Assembly: GCA_900470805.1 (NCBI GenBank)
Contig: UCCA01000034.1
Location: 24,164 to 88,163, forward strand
Direction: 5' to 3'
Origin: Hyphomicrobiales bacterium
GTDB taxonomy: Bacteria > Pseudomonadota > Alphaproteobacteria > Rhizobiales > Rhizobiaceae
DNA: 64,000 nt
Under the pieces are notes generated by a model. The model searched no databases. It was not told the DNA's origin and saw only the letters and a program-made list of their open reading frames with translations. Shown here one piece after another: positions 33,577-42,098 of the stretch (the first letter of the stretch is position 1; each line of letters begins with the position of its first letter). The translations under genes were made by a program, and so were the position numbers.

Positions 33577-35331
33577 TTGCCCCGATCCGAAGCGAAGACA
33601 TCCCGCCCTTTCCTGATTTCAGCCGTCTCGTCGGTGCGTGGTGCGATGCTGGCGCTGGGGCTCACCAGTTGCTTCGTCAACCTCCTGGCGCTGACCGGCT
33701 CCTTCTTCATGTTGCAGGTCTATGACCGCGTCATTCCGGCGCGCAGCCTGCCGACCCTGGTGGGGCTGGGGATCATCACGCTGACGCTCTTTGCCTTTCA
33801 GGGGATGCTGGAGCTGGTCCGCTCGCTGGTGCTTGCCCGGCTCGGGCAATCGGTCGACGAGCGGTTCGGGCCCGTGGTGTTTCGCTCGTTCGCAGCGCCC
33901 CCGTCACGCCGGAATGGCGATGAGACCGGGATGCAGCCGTTGAGGGACATCGACATGGTGCGCGGCTTCCTCTCCGGTCCCGGGCCGACTGCGCTTTTCG
34001 ACTTACCGTGGATGCCATTCTATCTCGGGCTTTGCTTCCTCTTCCACGTCTGGATCGGTGCCGCGGCGCTCGCCGGAGCGCTGATCCTGGTGTTGCTGAC
34101 CGTTCTGGCCGAACTGAAAACGAGAGAGCCGGCGCAGCAGGCCGCCAGCATCGGTGTCGAGCGGATGGCGCTTGCCGAGGCCACGAAGCGCAATGCCGAG
34201 ACGGTGGCGTCGATGGGATTCGTGCGGCGGCTAGAGGATCGGTGGTCGGAGATCAATCTTCGCTATCGGCAAAGCCAGTTTCGCACGGTGCGGATCACCG
34301 TTTCGTTGTCGACACTGTCGCGGGTCGTGCGGCTGATGCTGCAATCGGGCGTGCTGGCGGTCGGCGCGGTGCTGGTCATCCGCCAGGAGGCGACCGGCGG
34401 CATCATGATCGCCAACTCGATCCTCGTCAGCCGGGCGCTTGCGCCAGTGGAGCTGGCGATCGGGCAGTGGCGCGGGTTTGCCGCGGCGCGGCAGGGCTGG
34501 TCGCGGCTGGCGCGGTTGGGCGATCTGGCGGTTTCGGCTGGGCCGGAGGTGCAGCTGCCAAGGCCTTGCGAGACGCTGATCGTGGACAATTTGCACCTTG
34601 CCGCGCCGGGATCGAGCGTCGCCGTGGTGCGCGGTGTGTCCTTCGAGGTGAAGGCGGGCGAGGCGATCGGCATCATCGGACCGAGCGCGTCGGGCAAGTC
34701 CTCGCTGGCGCGGGGGCTGGTGGGGCTGTGGGCGCCGCGGCTGGGTTCCGTGCGTCTCGACAAGGCGTCGCTGTCGCAATGGGAGCCGGAGGCGCTGGGT
34801 CGCCATATCGGCTACCTGCCGCAGGAGATCGGCCTGTTCGACGGATCTATTGCCGAAAACATCGCCCGCTTCGACCGATCCGCGACCTCGGATGCGATCG
34901 TCGCGGCAGCACGGGCGGCGGGGGTCTACGACATGATCGTGCAGATGCCCGATGGCTTCGATACCGAGATCGGCGATCAGGGCGCCATGCTCTCTGCCGG
35001 CCAGAGGCAGCGTCTGGCGCTGGCGCGTGCGCTTTACGGCGACCCGTTTCTTGTTGTGCTCGACGAGCCGAATGCCAATCTCGATACCGAGGGCGATGCG
35101 GCTCTGACGCGAGCGATCGAAGGTATTTGCCGGCGCGGCGGAGTGGCGATCGTCATCGCGCATCGGCCGAGCGCGCTTGCCGGGGTCAGTAAGGTTCTCG
35201 TGCTTGCCAAGGGCCAGATGCAAAGTTTCGGGCCGAAGCAGGATGTCGCGAAGCCACCTGTGCCGGCAGCGTCCGCGGCGTTCCTGCCGGTACGTTTCGG
35301 GCGGGCAGGCGACGGGAGGGCTGCGGGATGA
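33577..35331 (+). CDS. Type I secretion ATP-binding/permease protein, PrsD-like
   Basis: The inner-membrane engine of a type I exporter. The protein (584 residues) has about six membrane segments in the first 300 residues, then the ATPase with Walker A GPSASGKSS (about 368-376), signature LSAGQRQR (a change from LSGGQ), and DEPNANLDTEGD. The D-loop and overall form match the PrtD/PrsD branch that exports RTX-like glycanases in rhizobia. Only a TTG (33577, after GCGAGG) gives the full N-terminus; an ATG at 33646 is a shorter alternative. The stop overlaps the next start (ATGA). Confidence 0.88.
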   Translation: MPRSEAKTSRPFLISAVSSVRGAMLALGLTSCFVNLLALTGSFFMLQVYDRVIPARSLPTLVGLGIITLTLFAFQGMLELVRSLVLARLGQSVDERFGPVVFRSFAAPPSRRNGDETGMQPLRDIDMVRGFLSGPGPTALFDLPWMPFYLGLCFLFHVWIGAAALAGALILVLLTVLAELKTREPAQQAASIGVERMALAEATKRNAETVASMGFVRRLEDRWSEINLRYRQSQFRTVRITVSLSTLSRVVRLMLQSGVLAVGAVLVIRQEATGGIMIANSILVSRALAPVELAIGQWRGFAAARQGWSRLARLGDLAVSAGPEVQLPRPCETLIVDNLHLAAPGSSVAVVRGVSFEVKAGEAIGIIGPSASGKSSLARGLVGLWAPRLGSVRLDKASLSQWEPEALGRHIGYLPQEIGLFDGSIAENIARFDRSATSDAIVAAARAAGVYDMIVQMPDGFDTEIGDQGAMLSAGQRQRLALARALYGDPFLVVLDEPNANLDTEGDAALTRAIEGICRRGGVAIVIAHRPSALAGVSKVLVLAKGQMQSFGPKQDVAKPPVPAASAAFLPVRFGRAGDGRAAG

Positions 35332-36665
35332 GCGGCATCACGGGAGATATAGGTGGAGCGAAGGCGCCGGGCGCGCCGATGGCCGAGCGGGCGATCCGGC
35401 GGCTTGCGCTGCTGGCGCTGGCGGCGGTCATCGTTCTGGTCGGGGTCTTGGGCAGCCTTGCGGCGACCGTTCATCTCAACGGCGCGGTGATTTCTTCGGG
35501 CACGCTTGTGGTCGACAGCTACATCAAGCCGATCCAGCATCTGAAGGGCGGGACGGTCGGGCAGCTGTTCGTGCGCAACGGCGACAGGGTCGAGGCCGGG
35601 CAGGCGCTGCTGCACCTCGACGACACCCAGGCGCGGGCAACGGCTGCGATCGTATCGCGGCGGCTGCGACAGCTCGCGGCACGCACCGCCCGGCTGTCGG
35701 CCGAGCGCGACGGGCGCGAGGCGCTCGAATTTCCCGATCTGGTCAATATGGCGGCGGCCGAAGAGCGGGCGACGCTGATCGAGGGCGAGCGCCGGCTGTT
35801 TGCCGATCGCCGTGCTTCGCTGCAGGGCCAGCAGGCGCAGCTGCGCGAACGCATCCGCCAACTCGGGCAGCAGGCCGATGGTCTCGCCGCGCAGCAGGAC
35901 GGCAAGCGGCAGGCGATCGCGATCATCGGCAAGGAGCTTGCGAGCCTGCAGCCGCTGCTGCAACAGGGCATCATTCCGGCAACGCGGGTCTATGCCTTGC
36001 AGCGTGATGCGGCGGACCTGACCGGCGAACTGGGCAGCCTTGTCGCTTCGGCGGCGGAGGTGAAGGGCAAGGTCGCCGAAACGGAGTTGCAGATCATCCA
36101 GCTTGGCGATGACCGGCGCAGCGAGGTGTCGGAGCAGCTGCGACAGGCACAGAGCGATACCGGCGAATATTCCGAGCGGCTGGTCGCCGCCGAAGACGAT
36201 CTCCAGCATATCGATATCAGGGCGCCGCAGGCGGGCATCGTTCATCAGCTTGCCGTCCACGCGGCCGGCGCCGTGGTCAAGGCCGGCACCGACATCATGG
36301 AGATCGTGCCGGATGCCGACGTGCTGACGCCGGAGTTGCGGCTTGCGCCACAGGATATCGATCAGGTGGCGGTCGGGCAGGCGGTCACCTTGCGGCTCTC
36401 GGCCTTCAGCCAGCGCACCACCATGGAGCTGAACGGCCGCGTCGAGAGCATCACGGCCGATCTGTCGACCGATCAGCGGACCGGCCAGAGCTATTACGGG
36501 GTGCGTGTCCATATCCCGGATGCGGAATGGCAGAGGCTCGGAAAGCTGGTGCCGGTCGCGGGCATGCCGGTCGAGGCGTTCATCGAGACGGGGGAGCGGA
36601 CGGCGCTCGCCTATCTCGCCAAGCCATTCACCGATCAGGCCGCCCGGGCTTTCCGGGAAGAGTAG
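35328..36665 (+). CDS. Type I secretion membrane fusion protein, PrsE/HlyD-like
   Basis: A 445-residue periplasmic adaptor with one N-terminal membrane helix (about 27-48), a lipoyl-like segment (GGTVGQLFVRNGDRVEAGQ), a long coiled-coil (about 110-270) and a second lipoyl half ending in a beta-barrel (QRTGQSYYGVRV). It links the exporter to an outer-membrane TolC-type channel encoded elsewhere. Translationally coupled to the exporter by ATGA overlap. The only likely substrate nearby is the following glycanase. Confidence 0.9.
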   Translation: MSGITGDIGGAKAPGAPMAERAIRRLALLALAAVIVLVGVLGSLAATVHLNGAVISSGTLVVDSYIKPIQHLKGGTVGQLFVRNGDRVEAGQALLHLDDTQARATAAIVSRRLRQLAARTARLSAERDGREALEFPDLVNMAAAEERATLIEGERRLFADRRASLQGQQAQLRERIRQLGQQADGLAAQQDGKRQAIAIIGKELASLQPLLQQGIIPATRVYALQRDAADLTGELGSLVASAAEVKGKVAETELQIIQLGDDRRSEVSEQLRQAQSDTGEYSERLVAAEDDLQHIDIRAPQAGIVHQLAVHAAGAVVKAGTDIMEIVPDADVLTPELRLAPQDIDQVAVGQAVTLRLSAFSQRTTMELNGRVESITADLSTDQRTGQSYYGVRVHIPDAEWQRLGKLVPVAGMPVEAFIETGERTALAYLAKPFTDQAARAFREE

Positions 36666-36836
36666 GCGTCGTCGGGACGACCCTTTTGGGCAGTGCGCCA
36701 TGGAGGGATGGCCGCGCCTTGCTGACACTGTATTTCGCTGGAGGGAGGTGAAGGAGTCTCCAGTATCTGCCTCTGGGGTGTCGTTGCGATGCCCTTGGGG
36801 ACAAGCCTGACGGGAGGACAACCCAAGGAGATGACG

Positions 36837-38270
36837 ATGACACAGTCGATTGAGAACGCCGCGGGCCTGCCGCTTTTCTACAGCGGAACGTCCACTGCCT
36901 GGCTCTCCGCCACCGGCTCCGGCCTAGTGCTGAACGGCACGGCGGGCAATGACAGCATATGGGGCGACAGTTCCGTCAACGTTACCATGCAGGGCGGGAC
37001 GGGAGACGATATCTACTACCTCTATTCCAGCATCAACCGCGCCGCCGAGGCGCCGGGCGGCGGCGTCGACACGATCAACACCTGGATGAGCTACACGCTG
37101 CCGGAGAATTTCGAAAACCTGACGGTGACGGGGGACGGCCGCTATGCGTTCGGCAATAGCGCCGACAACATCATATCGGGCGCGGCAGGCAGCCAGACGA
37201 TCGACGGCGGCGCCGGCAACGACGTGCTGATCGGCGGCGGCGGGGCCGATACCTTCCTGATCACGCATGGCAATGGCAGCGATCTGATCGTCGATTTCAG
37301 CAGCAACGATACGATCCGATTCAACAGCTACTCGCTAACCAGCTTCGACCAGGTGCTCAGCCACTCGACACAGGAGGGGAGCGACCTCAGGATCGATCTT
37401 GGGGGCGGCGAAAGCCTGGTTCTCGCCAACACGGCGGCCTCCGACCTCAATGCCGACCAGTTCCAGCTGACGCTCGACCGGTCGGCGCTGACGCAGACAT
37501 TCGGCGACGAGTTCAACAGTCTATCACTGCGCAACGGCGATAGCGGGACATGGGATGCGAAATTCTGGTGGGCGCCCGAAAAGGGAAGCACGCTGCCCGA
37601 CAATGGCGAGGAGCAATGGTACATAAATCCCGCCTATGCCGGCACATCGTCGGTCAATCCGTTTTCGGTCAAGAACGGGGTTTTAACGATCACCGCCGCG
37701 CAGACGCCCGCGGCAATTGCCGATCAGGTCGGTGGCTACGACTACACCTCGGGCCTTTTGAACACGCATTCCTCCTTCTCGCAGACCTACGGCTATTTCG
37801 AAATCCGCGCCGATATGCCCGACGACCAGGGTGCATGGCCCGCATTCTGGCTGTTGCCGGAAGACGGTTCGTGGCCGCCGGAGCTGGATGTGGTCGAGAT
37901 GCGCGGTCAGGACCCCAACACGGTGCATGTAACGGCGCATTCGGCGGCAAACGGGACCCACACGATGGACCAGACGGCGGTGAATGTGGCGAGCACCGAC
38001 GGGTTTCATACCTATGGCGTGCTGTGGGACGAAGATCAGATCGTCTGGTATTTCGACGACGTGGCGGTGGCTCACGCGGATACGCCGGACGACATGCACG
38101 GGCCGATGTACATGCTTGTCAATCTGGCGATCGGCGGCATGGCCGGTACCCCTTCCGATGATCTCGCGGACGGGTCGCAGATGAAGATCGACTATATCCA
38201 TGCCTATTCGCTCCACGACAGCCCGGTGACACCAGTCGCGCATGCGGCGACGGACGACTGGCAGGCCTGA
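36837..38270 (+). CDS. GH16 beta-glucanase-type glycanase with RTX-like repeats (ExsH/PlyA-like)
   Basis: A secreted 477-residue polysaccharide hydrolase. It has no signal peptide. Residues about 30-140 include calcium-binding nonamers of the GGxGxD type (GTAGNDSIWGD, GGAGNDVLIGGGGAD). From about 235 the GH16 catalytic domain follows with E349-L-D351-V-V-E354 as the retaining glycosidase residues. The combination resembles ExsH and PlyA of rhizobia, which trim acidic exopolysaccharide. Two ATGs follow AAGGAG; the second (36837) has better spacing. Encoded 170 bases after the exporter genes. Confidence 0.9.
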   Translation: MTQSIENAAGLPLFYSGTSTAWLSATGSGLVLNGTAGNDSIWGDSSVNVTMQGGTGDDIYYLYSSINRAAEAPGGGVDTINTWMSYTLPENFENLTVTGDGRYAFGNSADNIISGAAGSQTIDGGAGNDVLIGGGGADTFLITHGNGSDLIVDFSSNDTIRFNSYSLTSFDQVLSHSTQEGSDLRIDLGGGESLVLANTAASDLNADQFQLTLDRSALTQTFGDEFNSLSLRNGDSGTWDAKFWWAPEKGSTLPDNGEEQWYINPAYAGTSSVNPFSVKNGVLTITAAQTPAAIADQVGGYDYTSGLLNTHSSFSQTYGYFEIRADMPDDQGAWPAFWLLPEDGSWPPELDVVEMRGQDPNTVHVTAHSAANGTHTMDQTAVNVASTDGFHTYGVLWDEDQIVWYFDDVAVAHADTPDDMHGPMYMLVNLAIGGMAGTPSDDLADGSQMKIDYIHAYSLHDSPVTPVAHAATDDWQA

Positions 38271-38291
38271 GCCGATCAACTTTCTACCCCA

Positions 38292-38325
38292 GGGTCGAAC
38301 CCCTGTCCTGATTGGGTTTCGACCC
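38292..38325 (+). terminator. Hairpin after the glycanase gene
   Basis: GGGTCGAA (38292-38299) pairs with TTCGACCC (38318-38325); CCC and GGG inside extend it. No T-run follows. Confidence 0.6.
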
Positions 38326-38425
38326 CAAACTGGTCGGCGTCCGCAAAGACGCCGGCATTTTTTTCGGAACGATGACAGGGCTCCCTCGTTCATTTCCCCG
38401 TAGACATGAAAGAAGGAGAAGCATC

Positions 38426-38764
38426 ATGAAAGCGAAGTTGATCGCAACGTCCATTCTGGCACTTGGCCTGGCAACCGGGGTCGCGATGGCCCAGTCGAAC
38501 CCAAGCCCGTCAGGCGGGACGATCGGCAACAGCACCGTCGATAGCGGCGGTGGCGCGACAGCGGATGCTCCGAACACGACCGGCACGTCGCCCGGCGTGG
38601 TCGATCCCAACGCAACCTACAGCACGACGCCTGGCGTCAACACGAATTCGACAGGCACGGTCGATCGCAGCCGTTGCCCGCCACAGCCCGCTCCGGGCAC
38701 GACCGCCACGCAGGGCGGCAGTGGTGGCGCGTCGGTCAGCGAAGCTTGCCCGGACGTCCAATAA
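38426..38764 (+). CDS. Small exported Ser/Thr/Gly-rich protein, 112 residues
   Basis: ATG at 38426 follows AGAAGGAG. The signal peptide (cleavage after GVAMA) leads to a Ser/Thr/Asn/Gly/Pro-rich disordered mature chain with only two cysteines near the end (RCPP and EACPD). I do not recognise a family. It may be a periplasmic or secreted filler-type protein. A terminator follows at once. Confidence 0.65.
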   Translation: MKAKLIATSILALGLATGVAMAQSNPSPSGGTIGNSTVDSGGGATADAPNTTGTSPGVVDPNATYSTTPGVNTNSTGTVDRSRCPPQPAPGTTATQGGSGGASVSEACPDVQ

Positions 38765-38773
38765 TTCAGTCGC

Positions 38774-38802
38774 AAGGGATCCCGCATCGCGGGGTCCCTT
38801 TT
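38774..38802 (+). terminator. Terminator after the small exported protein gene
   Basis: AAGGGATCCCGC-ATC-GCGGGGTCCCTT, a 12-bp stem with one G-T pair, followed by TTCG. Confidence 0.75.
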
Positions 38803-39034
38803 CGCCTTGGCGCGCCGCCTGATATCAACAACACGTCGCGATTTCAGACCGCATTCGAGCACGGATCGGAATTAATTTCGCCACCGCCTGAATGCCGCCC
38901 GAAATCTCTACTGATGTAACGAATCAAGCCCCGTATATTTGATTTTGTGAATCTGTTAATTTTGTTCATACGATCGGGGTTGGTAAGTCATAACAAGGCA
39001 CTATCTTTTCCATCAGAGTACCAAGGAGACCACC

Positions 39035-39550
39035 ATGAACAAGACACTCGCAACGCTCGTCGCCGCAGCATCGCTGGCGCAGGCTTTCGCCACTTCGGTT
39101 TCAGCAGCCGACATGGTCACCACGTATGAAGAGCCGGATCAGCGCGATGGCGTCAAGATCGGTGTCCTGACCTGCGACGTCGGCGGCGGCGTTGGTTACG
39201 TGCTGGGTTCGGCCAAGACCGTCGATTGCGTGTTCAGCGGCACGCGCGGTGGCACGGTCGATCACTACAGCGGTACGATCCGCAAGATGGGCGTCGATCT
39301 CGGCTTCACCACCCGCGGCCGTCTGGTCTGGGCGGTCTTCGCGCCGACGGCCGGCTATCACCGCGGTTCGCTCGGTGGCCTCTATCAGGGCATTACGGCT
39401 GAAGCAACGCTTGCCGGCGGCGTTGGCGCCAATGTTCTGTTCGGCGGCACCTCCGGCTCCATCCAGCTGCAGACGATCAGTGTGACCGGACAGCTCGGCC
39501 TGAACGTGGCTGCGACTGGCACCTCGGTGACGCTGACGCCGGCTGGTTGA
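39035..39550 (+). CDS. DUF992 family exported protein
   Basis: A 171-residue protein with a signal peptide (cleavage near SVSAAD) and the DUF992 phrases GVLTCDVGGGVGYVLGSAK and DCVFSG. The family occurs in rhizobia and relatives and is thought to be periplasmic; its function is unknown. Ribosome site AAGGAG nine bases upstream. The two cysteines (LTCD and VDCVF) could form a disulfide. Confidence 0.85.
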   Translation: MNKTLATLVAAASLAQAFATSVSAADMVTTYEEPDQRDGVKIGVLTCDVGGGVGYVLGSAKTVDCVFSGTRGGTVDHYSGTIRKMGVDLGFTTRGRLVWAVFAPTAGYHRGSLGGLYQGITAEATLAGGVGANVLFGGTSGSIQLQTISVTGQLGLNVAATGTSVTLTPAG

Positions 39551-39581
39551 GCCGACGCTGATAATCTTCGCAAGCGTTGAG

Positions 39582-39609
39582 AAAAGCCGCCGTTCAGGGC
39601 GGCTTTTTT
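39582..39609 (+). terminator. Terminator after the DUF992 gene
   Basis: AAAAGCCGCC-GTTCAG-GGCGGCTTTT then more T: a classic stem with a T-run. Confidence 0.85.
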
Positions 39610-39732
39610 CGTTCTGTGCCGGATCAATCCAGCATCGATGCTGGTGATGGCCAGGGATTTACCGCCTTCGGTGTACGGGTGGAACTTTCGGGCGTTTCTC
39701 CGCGTTCATTCGCTAACAAAGGAGATGTCCCG

Positions 39733-39885
39733 ATGTCCACGAAGCTCACCATTCTCACAGCCGCTTATCTCGTTGTTGGCAGCTTTCTGCTGGCCTTCAG
39801 CTACCAGCCCAGCGGCACGACCGCGATGCCGAAGACGGACCGCGTGGCCGGCTCGACATTCCTGATGGAACGCTTCGCCGGCTGA
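39733..39885 (+). CDS. Small membrane or exported protein, 50 residues
   Basis: ATG at 39733 with ribosome site AAAGGAG. One hydrophobic segment (about residues 6-24, TILTAAYLVVGSFLLAF) then a short polar tail TAMPKTDRVAGSTFLMERF. I do not recognise it. The good ribosome site and hydrophobic start support a real gene; the frame upstream of the ATG is just leader. Confidence 0.55.
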   Translation: MSTKLTILTAAYLVVGSFLLAFSYQPSGTTAMPKTDRVAGSTFLMERFAG

Positions 39886-39920
39886 TTGGTTCTCAACGAC
39901 CTTTGGCCAGAACCGTTGTG

Positions 39921-40571
39921 TTACCAGTTGATGCGGTAGTTCAGATTTATGCTTCCCGTCTGCGCTGACGATCCCGGATTGGTGATCGTGGCGCTAAGAT
40001 TGAGATCGGGAACGATAATCTGGTTGAGAGCGAGCGAGCTTGAGAGATTGCCCTCGATGCCGGTCATTGTCGCAGCCGCCGAAAATGATGTCCCCGTCCA
40101 CGGCTGGATGAATTTCAGCGATTGCGATGTATCGACGAATGCCTGGCGCGTATCGACCGCGTCGTATCGAATCTGAACGAAGCGCGTCGATTGCATGTCG
40201 AGAGAGTCGGAAAAAATCCAGCTTCTTGACCGACTGAGCATCAGCGAACCATTTCCCCTTAACGTATCGACGAGCACACTCGCAGCGCGCTCCGCACTGG
40301 CGGCGGGCGTGACGCTGACCTTGGTGATCTTGCCCCACAGCATGGCCTGTTCCGAATTCGATACCAGCGCGCCGCCCTTGGTCGAGGCGAGGCCGATCTC
40401 GGCGCCGACGCTGGTTTCCCATTCGGCGGGCAGGCGGAAGCCCATCCGCGCCTTGTAGGATGTCTCCGACACCTTGACCGGTGTCCAGATCACGAGGTTG
40501 TCTGCATACGCGCGCGGTGCAAACGAAATGAGCGCGGCGGGCAGGAGCAATAAGCTGCTGGTCGTTCTCAT
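39921..40571 (-). CDS. Hypothetical exported protein, 216 residues
   Basis: ATG at 40571 has ribosome site AAGGGA. A signal peptide of about 23 residues (cleaved after PRAYA) is followed by alternating-residue, beta-rich sequence and a C-terminus NLNYRINW, which ends in an aromatic residue as outer-membrane strands often do. No domain recognised. It may be an outer-membrane or periplasmic beta protein. Confidence 0.65.
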   Translation of the reverse strand: MRTTSSLLLLPAALISFAPRAYADNLVIWTPVKVSETSYKARMGFRLPAEWETSVGAEIGLASTKGGALVSNSEQAMLWGKITKVSVTPAASAERAASVLVDTLRGNGSLMLSRSRSWIFSDSLDMQSTRFVQIRYDAVDTRQAFVDTSQSLKFIQPWTGTSFSAAATMTGIEGNLSSSLALNQIIVPDLNLSATITNPGSSAQTGSINLNYRINW

Positions 40572-40898
40572 GGCCGTATCCCTTGATCGAATTCGGGCGC
40601 ACAGCAGAAGGCGCAATGATGCCAGGCTCTGCAAACCCGATGTCTCGTTCTGGTTTTTTATCGCGTCCGGCCTTAGCCTGGATGCGGAAGCGTGCGCGAA
40701 ATCTTGCGCAGCCGGAGTGCGGAAATTGCAACCGAAGCGGTTGCCGCTGCTCCTATCCCGAAGGAATGTTATAAGGATCACATCGACGGCGGCGGATGTA
40801 AACCCCTCGCCATAAAAAATCTGCTGCAGTGCACACTTGCCGCTGTTTGCAATCCCCTGTAGAGCCGTTGCGAACGAGAAAACGCAGGCAAAACCGGC
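40572..40898. other. Intergenic region before dxr
   Basis: I see no gene, tRNA or clear promoter in these 327 bases, which must contain the promoters of the leftward exported-protein gene and of dxr. Confidence 0.3.
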
Positions 40899-42074
40899 AT
40901 GATCATGGGCAGAAACGGGCCTCGGCGCCTCAGCATCTTCGGCTCGACCGGATCGATCGGCAAGAACACGCTCGACGTCGTGGCGCATCTAGGCGGGCTG
41001 GAAAACTTCGAGATTTCCGTGCTGACCGGCAACGAGAATGTCGGACTGCTGGCGGCTCAAGCCCGAGCTTGCAACGCGAAAGTCGCGGTGACGGCGAGCG
41101 AGGCGCATTATCAGGCCCTGAAGAGCGAACTGTCTGGAAGCGGCATCGCGGTTGCGGCCGGTCAATCCGGCCTGATGGAAGCCGCCGAGCGCGACGTCGA
41201 GTGGGTGATGGCGGCGATCGTCGGAACGGCTGGCCTGGCGCCGACGCTGGCGGCGGCGCGCAAGGGTGCCGATATCGCGCTCGCCAACAAGGAATGCCTG
41301 GTGTCGGCCGGTGGATTGTTCGTCGAGGCGGTGCGCCGCGGCGGAGGCAAGCTTTTGCCCGTCGACAGCGAGCACAATGCGATCTTCCAGGTGCTGGAGG
41401 AAAATCAGCGCCATGCCGTCGAGAGGATCATTCTGACCGCATCCGGCGGACCGTTTCGCACGGCGTCGATCGAGGAGATGGCCGGTGTCACCGTGGAGAC
41501 GGCGCGGGCGCATCCGAACTGGTCGATGGGGCTGAAAATCTCGATCGACAGCGCCTCGATGTTCAACAAGGCGCTGGAGATGATCGAAGCCCGGCATCTG
41601 TTCGGGCTTGCGCCTGAGCAGATCGAGGTGATCGTGCACCCGCAGTCTGTGATCCATTCGATGGTCGGCTATACCGACGGGTCGGTGCTGGCGCAGCTCG
41701 GCGCGCCCGACATGCGCACCGCGATCGGCTATGCGCTGGCGCATCCGCGCCGGCCGAACCTGCCGATCGAGCGGCTCGATTTCGCCAAGCTGGCGCGGCT
41801 CGATTTCGAGGCGCCGGACGAGGTCCGTTTTCCGGCTCTACGTCTTGCAAGATTGGCGATGACGCGCGGCGGCGTGCAGGGGGCGGTGCTGAACGCGGCC
41901 AAGGAAGTCGCGCTGGAAGCCTTCATTGCAGGGCGCCTGTCCTTCCTGGCGATGGCCGATGTCACGGAAACCGTTATGGACATGCTGATCGATCTGCCGG
42001 ATGCCGTGACGATGGACGACGTGTTCGCCATCGACAAGGAAGCCCGGCAGCGGGCTGCCGGGCTTATCAACTAA
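40899..42074 (+). CDS. dxr: 1-deoxy-D-xylulose 5-phosphate reductoisomerase
   Basis: Second step of the non-mevalonate isoprenoid pathway: rearranges and reduces DXP to MEP with NADPH and a metal. The 391-residue protein has the NADPH motif GSTGSIGKNT (14-23), ANKECLVSAG, the metal ligands in PVDSEHNAIFQ and the loop SGGPFRT. Starts at ATG 40899 or 40905; neither has a strong ribosome site. It converges with hemA, 24 bases apart. Confidence 0.95.
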   Translation: MIMGRNGPRRLSIFGSTGSIGKNTLDVVAHLGGLENFEISVLTGNENVGLLAAQARACNAKVAVTASEAHYQALKSELSGSGIAVAAGQSGLMEAAERDVEWVMAAIVGTAGLAPTLAAARKGADIALANKECLVSAGGLFVEAVRRGGGKLLPVDSEHNAIFQVLEENQRHAVERIILTASGGPFRTASIEEMAGVTVETARAHPNWSMGLKISIDSASMFNKALEMIEARHLFGLAPEQIEVIVHPQSVIHSMVGYTDGSVLAQLGAPDMRTAIGYALAHPRRPNLPIERLDFAKLARLDFEAPDEVRFPALRLARLAMTRGGVQGAVLNAAKEVALEAFIAGRLSFLAMADVTETVMDMLIDLPDAVTMDDVFAIDKEARQRAAGLIN

Positions 42075-42098
42075 GCAAAAAAGAATGTTGGCCGAACG

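Noticed and set aside
38292..38325. Possible tRNA fragment, because the sequence GGTCGAACCC looks like a T arm
   Set aside because: It is a long perfect inverted repeat without other tRNA arms; a terminator-like hairpin explains it better.
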